Positions 54,507 to 63,750 of a stretch of DNA of 64,000 nt are shown here, piece by piece. A program made the position numbers and the translations under genes. The notes under the pieces were generated by a model. That model was not told where the DNA came from and did not search any database. It saw only the letters and a program-made list of their open reading frames with translations. Source of the DNA: Bacillus sp. S/N-304-OC-R1 (GTDB taxonomy: Bacteria > Bacillota > Bacilli > Bacillales > Cytobacillaceae); assembly GCF_019749375.1 (NCBI RefSeq), contig NZ_JACWFE010000003.1, forward strand, positions 1-64,000. Reading direction: 5' to 3'. Positions within the stretch are counted from its first letter, which is position 1. Each line of letters starts with the position of its first letter.

Positions 54507-54960
54507 ATGACGGACAACTTTGTTACTAAACTGAGCAAGATGACCGTCATTTACTTTATGACGGACAACTTCGTTATTAATCCGAACAAGATGGACGTCA
54601 TCCACTCTATGACGGACAGCTTCGTTACTAATCCGAGCAAGATGGACGTCATTCTCTCTATGACGGACAACTTTGTTAATAATCCGAACAAGATGACCGT
54701 CATTCTCTCTGTGACGGACAACTTCGTTATTAATCCAACAAGATGGCCGTCATCCACTCTATGACGGACAGCTTCGTTATTAATCCGAGCAAGATGACCG
54801 TCATCCTCTTCATGACGGACAACTTCATTATTAATCCGAACAAGATGGCCGTCATTCTCTCTATGACGGACAGCTTCGTTACTAATCCGAGCAAGATGGA
54901 CGTCATTCTCTCTATGACGGACAGCTTCTACTACTAAACTGAGCAAGATGACCGTCATTC
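54507..54960. repeat. Nine tandem copies of a 51-bp repeat
   Basis: Units start at 54507, 54558, 54609, 54660, 54711, 54761, 54812, 54863 and 54914. All but one are exactly 51 bp; the fifth (54711) is 50 bp because one G is missing. Each begins (A/G)TGACGGACA and has near its end CCGTCAT or ACGTCAT, so each can fold into a hairpin closed by ATGACGG/CCGTCAT. The middle reads AA(C/T)CCGAGCAAGATG or close variants. Both strands are open in several frames, but no start signal or known product is seen. It lies between convergent genes. Confidence 0.95.
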
Positions 54961-55021
54961 GCCACAAGAATTATTCTTGCTTGCCAAACAAACCGACGCT
55001 GCCAATCTCAACCTTGTAAAA

Positions 55022-55055
55022 AGAAAAAACGCTCTATCCCCCAAGATAGAACGTT
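55022..55055 (-). terminator. Terminator of the dpp-ykf operon
   Basis: An 11-bp stem with one G-T pair, AACGTTCTATC/GATAGAGCGTT, and a T-run on the minus strand just behind the last gene. Confidence 0.82.
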
Positions 55056-55059
55056 CTAG

Positions 55060-55842
55060 TTATGTCATTATAAATTGGGAAAGCACAATGCCAATTTGAG
55101 TAAACGTTTTTCTTCCTGCTTCCCGGTTCGGCAGTCCATCTATTAAGACAGCAGCATATAAAGTGTTACCGCCATATTTCATGATTACACAATCATGCTC
55201 AACCCCTGGCAGTTCACCTGTTTTGCTGGCAATCTGGATTGCCTCCGAATCTAGCGAATCACAAAGCTTATTCTTAAATTGCTGTTTTTCCAAAATATTA
55301 AAAGCTTGTATGGAGCTTTCTTTCGTTAAAAAATTCTGTTCATCTATGGCTCTTAAACACCACACTATATCACTAGCTGTTGTGTGATTGTCCATTCCTT
55401 TTTGAGCTGCATCAAGATCCATCATCTTTCGGTTGAGCTCTGTGCCCTCAAGAGTATGATCCTTTATACACTGATTAATCTTATTCATCCCAATACGGTC
55501 GATTAACATATTGGTTGCGGTATTATCTGAAACAATGATCATTAGTGCCAGTAGATCGACTATTTTCAATTTCAAATCATCCGATAACGCCTGTAGAACC
55601 CCAGCTCCTCCTACTCTATGAGCAGCCTGAACAGGTAAATACTCCTGAAGGTCAAGCGCCCCCCTATCATATTGACGAAATCCCTCTAGCAAAATAGGTA
55701 TTTTAATGAGGCTTGCTGACGAAAATCGATCATGAGGATTTATTTCTATCCGATCCTCACCTGTTTCAATAACCAAACCAACTCTTCCATCGCATTGAGC
55801 AGCAATCTCTGAAACCTTCTTTTTTACCTTTTCAATATCCAT
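55060..55842 (-). CDS. Class A beta-lactamase-like serine hydrolase, no signal peptide
   Basis: A 260-residue protein with the serine hydrolase set: S44-L-I-K47 (SxxK), S105-D-N, and K207-T-G. The general-base Glu of true class A beta-lactamases (ExxLN) is not clearly conserved (LEGTELNRKMMD). No signal peptide precedes the domain, so it is probably cytoplasmic. As the last gene of the murein-peptide operon it may act on imported cell-wall peptides or other amides rather than on antibiotics. It starts directly next to the ATPase gene. Confidence 0.85.
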   Translation of the reverse strand: MDIEKVKKKVSEIAAQCDGRVGLVIETGEDRIEINPHDRFSSASLIKIPILLEGFRQYDRGALDLQEYLPVQAAHRVGGAGVLQALSDDLKLKIVDLLALMIIVSDNTATNMLIDRIGMNKINQCIKDHTLEGTELNRKMMDLDAAQKGMDNHTTASDIVWCLRAIDEQNFLTKESSIQAFNILEKQQFKNKLCDSLDSEAIQIASKTGELPGVEHDCVIMKYGGNTLYAAVLIDGLPNREAGRKTFTQIGIVLSQFIMT

Positions 55843-55843
55843 C

Positions 55844-56866
55844 TTACTCTCTTGCCCTGATCGTAACAGCTACTTGAGAGCCGTTAGAATCACCCACTAC
55901 ATTTTTGTTATATAAGTGGCAGGCTACAAAATGATTCTCTTCAACCTCTTGCCACTCAGGCTTTAACTCTGCACAAGCCCCCATCGCATATGGACAGCGG
56001 GTTCTAAAAACGCAACCACTAGGCGGATTAATCGGGCTTGGCAGCTCTCCCTGCAAAATAATACGTTCACGCCTGTCCTCTACATCCGGATCCGGAATAG
56101 GGATAGCTGATAATAGAGCAGAAGTATAGGGATGAAGGGGATTTTTGTATAGATTAGCACTCGCCGTTAATTCCACAAGATTTCCTAAATACATGACCCC
56201 TATCCGATCACTGATATGCTTAACCATCGATAAATCGTGAGCTATAAATAAATAAGTTAACCCCTTTTTCTTTTGCAGATTTTTCAGCAGGTTCACAACT
56301 TGAGCTTGAACAGAAACATCGAGAGCTGAAATTGGCTCATCTGCGATTATGAAATCAGGATCTAATGACAGCGCTCGGGCGATGCCAATTCTTTGTCTTT
56401 GTCCGCCGCTAAATTCATGCGGATATCGGTTCGCGTGATCTCTGTTAAGTCCAACATCCTCTAATAATTGGTATACCCTTTCTAAACGCTCATTTTTATC
56501 TCGATATAACCCGTGGACTTCCATCGGCTCTGAGATGATCTCTCTAACTGTCGAACGCGGATTCAACGAAGCATATGGGTCCTGAAAAATCATTTGCATC
56601 TTCCTATGAAAAGCAAATCGTTCTTTCTCGTTCATCTTATGGACATTTTTTCCTTCAAAAATAACTTCACCGTCAGTCCGATCATATAATCCAATAATCG
56701 TGCGTCCAGCTGTTGATTTTCCGCAGCCGGATTCACCTACTATTCCAAACGTTTCTCCCTTTTTTATATAGAATGAAACATCGTCTACCGCTTTTAAGAT
56801 TTGTCCTTTTCCTAAAGAAAAATGTTTTTTAAGATTCTTCACTTCTAACAATGTTTCATTAGCCAT
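55844..56866 (-). CDS. ykfD: Peptide ABC transporter ATP-binding protein (YkfD/OppF type)
   Basis: A 340-residue ABC ATPase (Walker [13 protein letters not shown], signature FSGGQRQRIGIARAL, Walker B DFIIADEPISALD) with the C-terminal oligopeptide-transporter extension holding the Cys cluster CVFRTRCPYAMGAC. It would pair with the DppD-like ATPase encoded upstream. The ATG at 56866 follows GGGGGAA. Confidence 0.9.
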   Translation of the reverse strand: MANETLLEVKNLKKHFSLGKGQILKAVDDVSFYIKKGETFGIVGESGCGKSTAGRTIIGLYDRTDGEVIFEGKNVHKMNEKERFAFHRKMQMIFQDPYASLNPRSTVREIISEPMEVHGLYRDKNERLERVYQLLEDVGLNRDHANRYPHEFSGGQRQRIGIARALSLDPDFIIADEPISALDVSVQAQVVNLLKNLQKKKGLTYLFIAHDLSMVKHISDRIGVMYLGNLVELTASANLYKNPLHPYTSALLSAIPIPDPDVEDRRERIILQGELPSPINPPSGCVFRTRCPYAMGACAELKPEWQEVEENHFVACHLYNKNVVGDSNGSQVAVTIRARE

Positions 56867-56868
56867 AT

Positions 56869-57798
56869 CTATTCCCCCGTCTCTTGCCAATAGCGTCTAG
56901 CTGCACATAATTCCTTTTCATAAATGGTGTTTTCTAAATTGATTATTTCAATGCTCTTGCCTGTATTTGGCGAGTGGAGTAATTTACCTTCTCCATAATA
57001 AATTCCTACATGATGAATACTCCCTTTACCTTCTTCATAGGCAAAGAACAGCAGATCGCCAGGCTCTATCTGATCCAACTCTATCTCTTTTCCTGATGCT
57101 GCCTGATCATGGGCATCACGCGGGATTATATACCCATTTGCCTTACACATGGAGTAGCTAAAGCCTGAACAATCATAACCGAAGCTGCTCATTCCGCCCC
57201 ATAAATAAGGCAAATGCAGAAATTGTTCACCCGCTTTTACAATACTGTTTCCGTCGCCTTTAGTCTGATCATGAACGGAATTATATTGAATAACCCCATC
57301 CGTTCTTAAAAACCCTTCTCCCTCAGGTGTTTGGACCCGCAGCCATTCGCCTTCTGCACTTAAAACCGGCAGGACTGTTTGATAGCTTAGTGAAATCATA
57401 GGGGCATAGTCATTCCCGTAAAGAGTTCCCTTTTTTTGATTGACTACAGCAACAGAACTCTCTTCAAGCTTCCAGTCCTGTTTATTAACAAGCTGAGCTT
57501 TTGGGATCCAGCCTGGATAACCTTCGCTATTTTTTGAAGATGCTTGATCAGGGACGATAATATGGGCCCAACCGGCTTTTTCCTCTATAACGAGAACCTC
57601 TTGCCCATATAACACTTGAGTTTGAACTAGATTTCGATTACAGAGTTCTAGCCTAGTTTCATAATTTAATCCATTAAGCCATAATTCTACATCTCCTGGA
57701 CATTCTATCGCCTCTTTGTCTATTTCCCTTGTACTGTCATAAGATGTCCAGACGGTGGCAACAGCTGCATTTACGAGCCATTTATCTTGAATTTCCAA
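56869..57798 (-). CDS. ykfC: NlpC/P60 endopeptidase YkfC (gamma-D-Glu-diamino acid)
   Basis: A 309-residue protein with N-terminal SH3-like domains (to about 190) and a C-terminal NlpC/P60 domain. The catalytic Cys is in YDCSGFSYS, the His in HHVGIYYG and the third residue in LHSPNTGK. YkfC of Bacillus cleaves L-Ala-gamma-D-Glu from cell-wall peptides in the cytoplasm, and no signal peptide is present here. I chose TTG at 57798, behind AAGGAGGG; an ATG at 57825 has no site. It overlaps ykfB by 17 bases. Confidence 0.92.
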   Translation of the reverse strand: MEIQDKWLVNAAVATVWTSYDSTREIDKEAIECPGDVELWLNGLNYETRLELCNRNLVQTQVLYGQEVLVIEEKAGWAHIIVPDQASSKNSEGYPGWIPKAQLVNKQDWKLEESSVAVVNQKKGTLYGNDYAPMISLSYQTVLPVLSAEGEWLRVQTPEGEGFLRTDGVIQYNSVHDQTKGDGNSIVKAGEQFLHLPYLWGGMSSFGYDCSGFSYSMCKANGYIIPRDAHDQAASGKEIELDQIEPGDLLFFAYEEGKGSIHHVGIYYGEGKLLHSPNTGKSIEIINLENTIYEKELCAARRYWQETGE

Positions 57799-58891
57799 GT
57801 GAAATCCCTCCTTCAATATGAACATGACGGATCCCTAATCCCGGCTCTGATGGAAGCATTATTTTTCTGCCGTTGTATTTTATCCCACCTTCTACAAGTT
57901 CTTTTGCCAGCATTAACGGTGCATCAAAATCAAATCGGGTAATATTTTTCTTACTTGCAGCAAAATGGGCAGCAGCTGAAATTCCAACCTTAGTTTCAAT
58001 CATGCTCCCTACCATACATTCCATCCCGCATACTTCAGCAAGCTGATTGATAATTTGAGCCTGGTAGATCCCGCCAGATTTCATCAGTTTAATATTAATT
58101 AAATCAGCACTTCTCGTTTTAATGACTTCAAAGGCTTGCCGAGGCGAAAAAACACTCTCGTCTGCCATAATTAATGTATCCACATGATCCGTAACTTGCT
58201 TAAGACCTGCAATATCCCAAGCTTTAACAGGCTGTTCAACAAGTTCAATATTAAAGTCCATGTCCTCCATTTTACGAATAGCATGAATGGCTTCCTTTGG
58301 TGACCAACCCTGATTAGCATCAAGGCGGATTTTTATTAAGCCTCCAACACGTGCTCTGATTTCACGAATACGATCCATATCGGTTTGAATATTGTCTTTG
58401 CCAACTTTAACTTTGAGGACGTCAAACCCATTCTGGACATAAGCGACCGCATCCTCTCCCATTTCCTCTGGTCCGTTTACACTAACAGTATAATCTGTTT
58501 CAATTTCTTCTTTATGGCCACCTAAAAACTGATAAAGCGGGAGCTTGCATTGCTGTGACAGGCAATCATACAATGCCATATCAATAGCAGCTTTCGCACT
58601 TGAATTACCAATCAATATCAATTGAATTTCTTGAAAGATCGCCTCATAGTTTAATAGGTTTTTCTGTTCTAAGTAAGGCTTTAATACGTTGTGAATGGCC
58701 GATTCAATACTCGATAATGTGTCGCCAGTTATGACAACGGTTGGAGGGGCCTCCCCCCAGCCGATTACTCCGTTATCACATGTAATCTTCACCAAAATTG
58801 ATTCAGCTGTATGGACAGTGCGCAGTGCTGTTTTAAATGGCTTTATAAGTGGTATCGCTACCCTGTATGTCTCGATTTTGTCTATTTTCAT
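57782..58891 (-). CDS. ykfB: L-Ala-D/L-Glu epimerase YkfB
   Basis: A 369-residue enolase-superfamily enzyme. The catalytic Lys pair lies in DVLKVKVGKDN and in INIKLMKSGG, and the metal ligands in RLDANQGW, ELVEQP and MADESVF. It epimerises L-Ala-D-Glu released by YkfC so it can be degraded. The ATG at 58891 follows AAAGGGTGG. Confidence 0.93.
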   Translation of the reverse strand: MKIDKIETYRVAIPLIKPFKTALRTVHTAESILVKITCDNGVIGWGEAPPTVVITGDTLSSIESAIHNVLKPYLEQKNLLNYEAIFQEIQLILIGNSSAKAAIDMALYDCLSQQCKLPLYQFLGGHKEEIETDYTVSVNGPEEMGEDAVAYVQNGFDVLKVKVGKDNIQTDMDRIREIRARVGGLIKIRLDANQGWSPKEAIHAIRKMEDMDFNIELVEQPVKAWDIAGLKQVTDHVDTLIMADESVFSPRQAFEVIKTRSADLINIKLMKSGGIYQAQIINQLAEVCGMECMVGSMIETKVGISAAAHFAASKKNITRFDFDAPLMLAKELVEGGIKYNGRKIMLPSEPGLGIRHVHIEGGISLGNSR

Positions 58892-58949
58892 ATATACCAC
58901 CCTTTAATAATTGTTCAAAAAAGGGATAAAAAGCTATCCTTTTTCAAAC

Positions 58950-59870
58950 TTACCGAATTCCGCTTTCAATGGTTAATTGCTTTGTGGCCGTATCTATTTC
59001 TGCCTTTGTCCCAAGGGGTATAGAGATATGCGGGAAGCAGTGGCCAATTTTAAATCCCTTTATAGCAGGTTTATTTGCTAGGAATGTATAATGCTCAATA
59101 ACTTCATCAAGACTTAATGAAAGCTCCCTCTCAGGAATACAATTATTAAAATCTCCAAAAATCAGTCCTGCTGCATCATAAAGCTTTCCTGCCATATGCA
59201 ATTGATTAAGCATTCGATCTATTGAACGCGGCTCTTCATTAATATCTTCAAGTAGTAAGAGCTTGCCTCTCGTTTCAATCTCAAATGGAGTTCCAATCGT
59301 ACTTGCAATAAGGGTTAAATTTCCTCCAGTAATTTCTCCGCTAGCTCTTCCTTCAATAAGAGTCTCTAACGGCGCAATCTCTTCGGAATATTGAATTGTA
59401 GTAGGTTTGAATAATTGCTTAAAGAATTCCTTCGATAAAGGATCAACATCCTCTTTTCCCATATCAGAGGCAAGCATCGGTCCATGAAAAGTAATGAGAC
59501 CTGCTTGCTGGCGAATAGCTGTATGCAAAAAAGTAATATCACTGTAGCCCCAAAAGATTTTCGGGTTCTGTTTAATTAATTCATAATCAATTTGTGAGGC
59601 AATTCTTCCTGTCCCGTATCCTCCCCCGGCACAGATAACGGCCTTTACCTCTTGATCCTCAAACATCATATGTAAATCTGCTAATCTATCTTCATCTTTT
59701 CCCGCTAAATAACCATATTGATCATAAACATGTTTTCCGACCTTTGCTTTTAACCCTAGTTCCTCTAGGAAATGAAAAGAACGATGTAAATTCTCTTGAT
59801 TTGGCGGACTTGCTGGTGCAATAATACCAATGGTGTCTCCAGCCTTTAATGCTTGAGGCTTTGTCAACAT
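58950..59870 (-). CDS. ykfA: LD-carboxypeptidase YkfA (peptidase S66)
   Basis: A 306-residue S66 peptidase of the LdcA/MccF type. The nucleophile Ser is in WGYSDITFLHT, with Glu in LLEDINEEPRSIDRML and His near IGHCFPHISIPLG. It trims terminal residues of murein peptides in the cytoplasm. It is preceded by a terminator-like hairpin at 59943, so it may be expressed at a lower level than the binding protein gene upstream. Confidence 0.9.
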   Translation of the reverse strand: MLTKPQALKAGDTIGIIAPASPPNQENLHRSFHFLEELGLKAKVGKHVYDQYGYLAGKDEDRLADLHMMFEDQEVKAVICAGGGYGTGRIASQIDYELIKQNPKIFWGYSDITFLHTAIRQQAGLITFHGPMLASDMGKEDVDPLSKEFFKQLFKPTTIQYSEEIAPLETLIEGRASGEITGGNLTLIASTIGTPFEIETRGKLLLLEDINEEPRSIDRMLNQLHMAGKLYDAAGLIFGDFNNCIPERELSLSLDEVIEHYTFLANKPAIKGFKIGHCFPHISIPLGTKAEIDTATKQLTIESGIR

Positions 59871-59942
59871 GCTGTCACATCCCTTTTGATTTTTAAGGTT
59901 TCCCCTTAAACCATATTCAAAAAGTCACCTTGTATTCTTTCT

Positions 59943-59977
59943 AAAAAAGGGATGTTCATCCGGAACATCCCTTTTTT
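59943..59977. terminator. Hairpin between the binding protein gene and ykfA
   Basis: A 15-bp stem AAAAAAGGGATGTTC with its complement and T-runs on both strands. Inside the operon it probably lowers expression of the enzymes relative to the binding protein. Confidence 0.75.
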
Positions 59978-60012
59978 ATCATTTCATTCTTACTTAACAG
60001 GTGCTTCCTTTT

Positions 60013-61659
60013 TTAGTTCTTATCAGCCCATTTAAGCTCTAAATAACCGACTGGATGACGGACGATGCCAGTAACTGCTTCATTTTGCAAATAAGCTTGA
60101 TTGTAGAAGTACAGAGGAACGATTGGCATTTCTTCAAATAGAATTCTCTCAGCTTCGTACATCATTTCGTATCGTTTTGCTTCATCCGCTTCATTTTTAG
60201 CATCTTTAATTAATTGATCATATTTCGCATTACTCCAACCTGTACGGTTCATAGAAAGACCAGTCTGGAAGTTTTCTAAGAAGTTGATCGGATCAGCATA
60301 GTCTGCAAGGAAAGAACTGCGTGAGAATTGGAATTTCAATGCCTTTTGGTCCTCAGCAAATACGTTCCATTCCATGTTCGCAAGCTTTACTTCAACGCCA
60401 AGATTATCTTTAAACATTTGCTGAAGCGCCTCTGCAATTTTCTTATGGGCATCACTAGTACTATATGTGAGCGTTACTTCCGGAAGTGTTGTATAGCCTT
60501 CCTCTTCCATACCTTTTGCTAAAAGTGCTTTCGCTTCTTCAATATTTGTCTTTACTAAATCACCAGCTGTTTCACGGAAATCTTTTCCGTTTGCATCATT
60601 AAAGCCATAAGCTACAAATCCATATGCTGGCTTTTCGCCTTTTTTCGTTACATATTCAACAATTTGCTGTTGATCAATTGCCATAGCAAAGGCTTTACGG
60701 ATATTAACGTTTTGGAACGGCTCCATTGTCACATTAAAACGGTAGAAGTAATCTCCTGCCTGACCTTCAACTTTAACCTTTCCTTCTGCAAAAAGCTGTT
60801 CAGCTAAATCAGCTGGCACATCGGATGTATCAAGGTTACCTGTTTGGAACATTTGATAAGCTGTATTTGTATCATCAATGATTGCCCAATGAACTTTATC
60901 AAGCTTTACAGTAGCAGCATCCCAGTATTTATCATTCTTTTCCATAACAAAATGGCTGTCGTGCTCCCATTCTGTTAAGTTGAAAGGACCATTCCCCACG
61001 AAAGTTGCTGCTTCAGCAAACCACTTTGGATTTTCTTTTGCTACCTTCTCATTGATTGGGAAAAAGGCTGGGTTTGTAATAACGCTTAAGAAATATGCTT
61101 GCGGGCTAGTTAATGTCACTTCGAATGTTTTATCATCAATTGCTTTTACTTTTACATCATCTGCTGAACCTTCGCCGTTATTATAGGCTTCAGCCCCCTC
61201 GATGAAATAGCCTAGGAATGAAGCTGGAGATCCAGTCTCAGGATCTAATAAGCGCTTCCATGCAAATACAAAGTCACCGGCTGTTACATCATCACCATTT
61301 GACCATTTTGCATTATCGCGAATATGGAACGTATACACTTTTCCATCATCAGAAACATCCCACTTTTCAGCAGTAGCTGGCTCCGGATCATGATTTGATC
61401 CTAAACGGGTTAAACCTTCCATCAAGTTATTCAAGGCACTCCATGAAACAGAATCAAATCCAATTGGAGGATCAAATGATGTTGGTTCCATGTCGTTATT
61501 AAGGTAAAGAACCTTCTCAGTAACTACTTCCTCCTTAGTTCCTTCATTATCATTGTCTTTTTTTGCAGGTTCTTCAGTTCCTGCATTCTCCTTTGCTGTA
61601 CAGGCTGCAAGAACAAAAATCATTAGCCCAGTCAGCAAAAGTGATAAAAACTTTTTCAT
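60013..61659 (-). CDS. dppE: Peptide-binding lipoprotein (DppE/OppA type)
   Basis: A 548-residue extracellular solute-binding protein, family 5. The signal peptide ends in the lipobox LAAC. The family signature is seen in GLTRLGSNHDPEPATAEKWDVSDDGKVYTFHIRDNAKWSNGD. It captures peptides for the transporter. It lies between the ATPase and enzyme genes, as dppE does in B. subtilis. A 134-base gap separates it from the dppD-like gene. Confidence 0.93.
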   Translation of the reverse strand: MKKFLSLLLTGLMIFVLAACTAKENAGTEEPAKKDNDNEGTKEEVVTEKVLYLNNDMEPTSFDPPIGFDSVSWSALNNLMEGLTRLGSNHDPEPATAEKWDVSDDGKVYTFHIRDNAKWSNGDDVTAGDFVFAWKRLLDPETGSPASFLGYFIEGAEAYNNGEGSADDVKVKAIDDKTFEVTLTSPQAYFLSVITNPAFFPINEKVAKENPKWFAEAATFVGNGPFNLTEWEHDSHFVMEKNDKYWDAATVKLDKVHWAIIDDTNTAYQMFQTGNLDTSDVPADLAEQLFAEGKVKVEGQAGDYFYRFNVTMEPFQNVNIRKAFAMAIDQQQIVEYVTKKGEKPAYGFVAYGFNDANGKDFRETAGDLVKTNIEEAKALLAKGMEEEGYTTLPEVTLTYSTSDAHKKIAEALQQMFKDNLGVEVKLANMEWNVFAEDQKALKFQFSRSSFLADYADPINFLENFQTGLSMNRTGWSNAKYDQLIKDAKNEADEAKRYEMMYEAERILFEEMPIVPLYFYNQAYLQNEAVTGIVRHPVGYLELKWADKN

Positions 61660-61793
61660 CTCATTTCCCCCTTTTAATAATTGGTCTTTTTCTATTATTC
61701 TCAGCTATATGATAATCGCTGATAGAAAAGAACTTTCAAAGGCGTCTCCGCTAGCTTGATTTAGATACGAATCACCCTCTAAAAGATCTAAAT

Positions 61794-62792
61794 CTACTTC
61801 ACACTTGCTAGCATCTTCATGGCACGTTCATCCTGAAGCCAGCAATCTACATGATGCTCTTTACTTAGATGGGTTTTAAACGGATATGCCCGTTCGCAAA
61901 CTTCCATTGCGTAGCTGCATCTTGCTGTAAAAGGACAGCCTGCTGGAGGTGAGAACAAGTCTGGCGGCGTGCCACCGATTGGGATAAGGTCTGCCTCCTC
62001 CAGGTCCAATCGAGGTACTGAATTAAGCAAGCCTTTTGTATATGGATGCTGTGGGTTATAGAATATTTCCCTTCTTGATCCAGCCTCAACGATCTTACCT
62101 GCATACATAACTGCGATACGATTAGCCACTTGAGCAACAACGCCAAGATCATGAGTAATAAGAATAATAGAAACTCCTGTTTTCTTCTGAATGTCTCTAA
62201 ATAAATCAAGTATTTGTGCCTGTATCGTTACATCTAATGCCGTTGTAGGCTCATCCGCAATCAATATTTCCGGCTGGCAAACTAGGGCCATTGCAATAAC
62301 AATCCGCTGTCTCATTCCACCGCTAAACTGATGAGGGTAGTGGTTTAATCTTTCCAATGGATCAGGGATACCAACAAGCTCAAGCATTTCTAAGGCCATT
62401 TTTTTAGCCTCTTGCCTTGAAATAGATTCATGCTGCAGAATTCCTTCTATAATCTGTTCGCCAATCTTAATCGTTGGATTCAGAGCGGTCATCGGATCTT
62501 GGAAGATCATCGATATATCTGCTCCACGAATATTTCTCATCTGCCGCTCTTTTAATTTTGTTAAATCAGTTCCTTTAAAATTGATAGAGCCTTTTATTAT
62601 TTTTCCTGGCGGATTTGGTATTAACCGCATGATGCTTTGGGATGTAACACTTTTTCCACAGCCGGATTCACCAACAATTGCAAGTGTTTCCCCTTTATAT
62701 AGATCGAAGGTAACCCCTCGGACAGCCTTCACTTCTCCGCCAAATGTTTTAAATGAAACGTGGAGATCCTTTACTTCGAGAACTTTTTCCAT
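61794..62792 (-). CDS. dppD: Dipeptide ABC transporter ATP-binding protein DppD
   Basis: A 332-residue ABC ATPase (Walker [13 protein letters not shown], signature [15 protein letters not shown], Walker [14 protein letters not shown]) with the C-terminal Cys-rich extension ([14 protein letters not shown]). It starts four bases after dppC ends. Confidence 0.94.
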   Translation of the reverse strand: MEKVLEVKDLHVSFKTFGGEVKAVRGVTFDLYKGETLAIVGESGCGKSVTSQSIMRLIPNPPGKIIKGSINFKGTDLTKLKERQMRNIRGADISMIFQDPMTALNPTIKIGEQIIEGILQHESISRQEAKKMALEMLELVGIPDPLERLNHYPHQFSGGMRQRIVIAMALVCQPEILIADEPTTALDVTIQAQILDLFRDIQKKTGVSIILITHDLGVVAQVANRIAVMYAGKIVEAGSRREIFYNPQHPYTKGLLNSVPRLDLEEADLIPIGGTPPDLFSPPAGCPFTARCSYAMEVCERAYPFKTHLSKEHHVDCWLQDERAMKMLASVK

Positions 62793-62796
62793 GATG

Positions 62797-63750
62797 TTAC
62801 CTCCTTAACTTCGGATCAAGCGCATCCTGAAGTCCATCCCCGAGAACATTAAACGAAAACATCGTTAAAGAAATAAAGAATGCCGGGAAGAATAGTCTCC
62901 ACCAATGACCTGATAGAATAGTAGACAAGCCATCACTTGCCATCGATCCCCAGCTAGCATATGGAGGCTGTATACCTAAGCCAAGGAAGCTTAGGAAAGC
63001 CTCAGCAAAAATAGCGGACGGAACTGTTAAAGTCATTTGAACGATAATTGGCCCCATTGTGTTTGGCAGCAAATTTTTCCTAATAATCCTTGCAGTTTTG
63101 GACCCAAATGTTTTAGATGCCAGGACAAACTCATAGTTTTTTATTTGGAGAACCTGCCCTCTGACAATTCGAGCCATTCCAATCCATCCTGTTACGGTTA
63201 GGGCGACGATTATTGTAAACAAACCGGGTCCCATAACAACACTAATTAAAATGACGATAAGCAAGTATGGAAGTCCATACAAAATTTCAATAATTCTCAT
63301 CATGACATTGTCTGTTTTTCCGCCTTTATAACCTGCTACTCCTCCGTATACAACCCCTATGATAAAGTCGATTAATGCAGCGGCAATTCCAACAAATAAG
63401 GAAATTCTCGCTCCATACCACGTTCTTGAAAACACATCTCTTCCTAATTCATCTGTTCCAAACCAATGCTTACTTGATGGCGGTAAATTTTGGTTGATTA
63501 ACTTTTGCTCTGTTACATCATGAGGCGAGATCATCGGACCAATGATCGCCATAATCGTTAGAAAAATTAAGAACGTAAGTCCCGCCATTGCTAATTTATT
63601 CTTTAATAAACGCCTCCAAGCGTCCTGCCAATAGCTTTGGCTTGGTCTAACAACCGCCTCAGCCTCTGCTTGATTATTAGATTTCGGGACAAACCAATCA
63701 TCCGGAATGTCTGCTGCAATATGATGATCATGCTGTTTTCTTAATTCCAT
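62797..63750 (-). CDS. dppC: Dipeptide ABC transporter permease DppC
   Basis: A 317-residue permease with about six helices and an N-terminal OppC-type region (SYWQDAWRRLLKNKLAMAGL). The ATPase contact loop is LASKTFGSKTARIIRKNLLPN. Its ATG overlaps the dppB stop codon (TAATG). Confidence 0.94.
   Translation of the reverse strand: MELRKQHDHHIAADIPDDWFVPKSNNQAEAEAVVRPSQSYWQDAWRRLLKNKLAMAGLTFLIFLTIMAIIGPMISPHDVTEQKLINQNLPPSSKHWFGTDELGRDVFSRTWYGARISLFVGIAAALIDFIIGVVYGGVAGYKGGKTDNVMMRIIEILYGLPYLLIVILISVVMGPGLFTIIVALTVTGWIGMARIVRGQVLQIKNYEFVLASKTFGSKTARIIRKNLLPNTMGPIIVQMTLTVPSAIFAEAFLSFLGLGIQPPYASWGSMASDGLSTILSGHWWRLFFPAFFISLTMFSFNVLGDGLQDALDPKLRR

Noticed and set aside
54507-54960. CRISPR array
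   Set aside because: The full 51-bp unit is repeated with only point changes, so there are no unique spacers. No cas genes are present.
54507-54967. Repeat-protein genes on either strand across the 51-bp array
   Set aside because: The frames are open because the unit has no stops. There is no ribosome binding site, and a one-base loss in the fifth unit shifts the frame.
56749-56756. Further copies of the AAACGTTT core, here and near 55102
   Set aside because: Only the 8-bp core matches, it lies in coding sequence, and there is no 22-bp spacing, so it fits chance.
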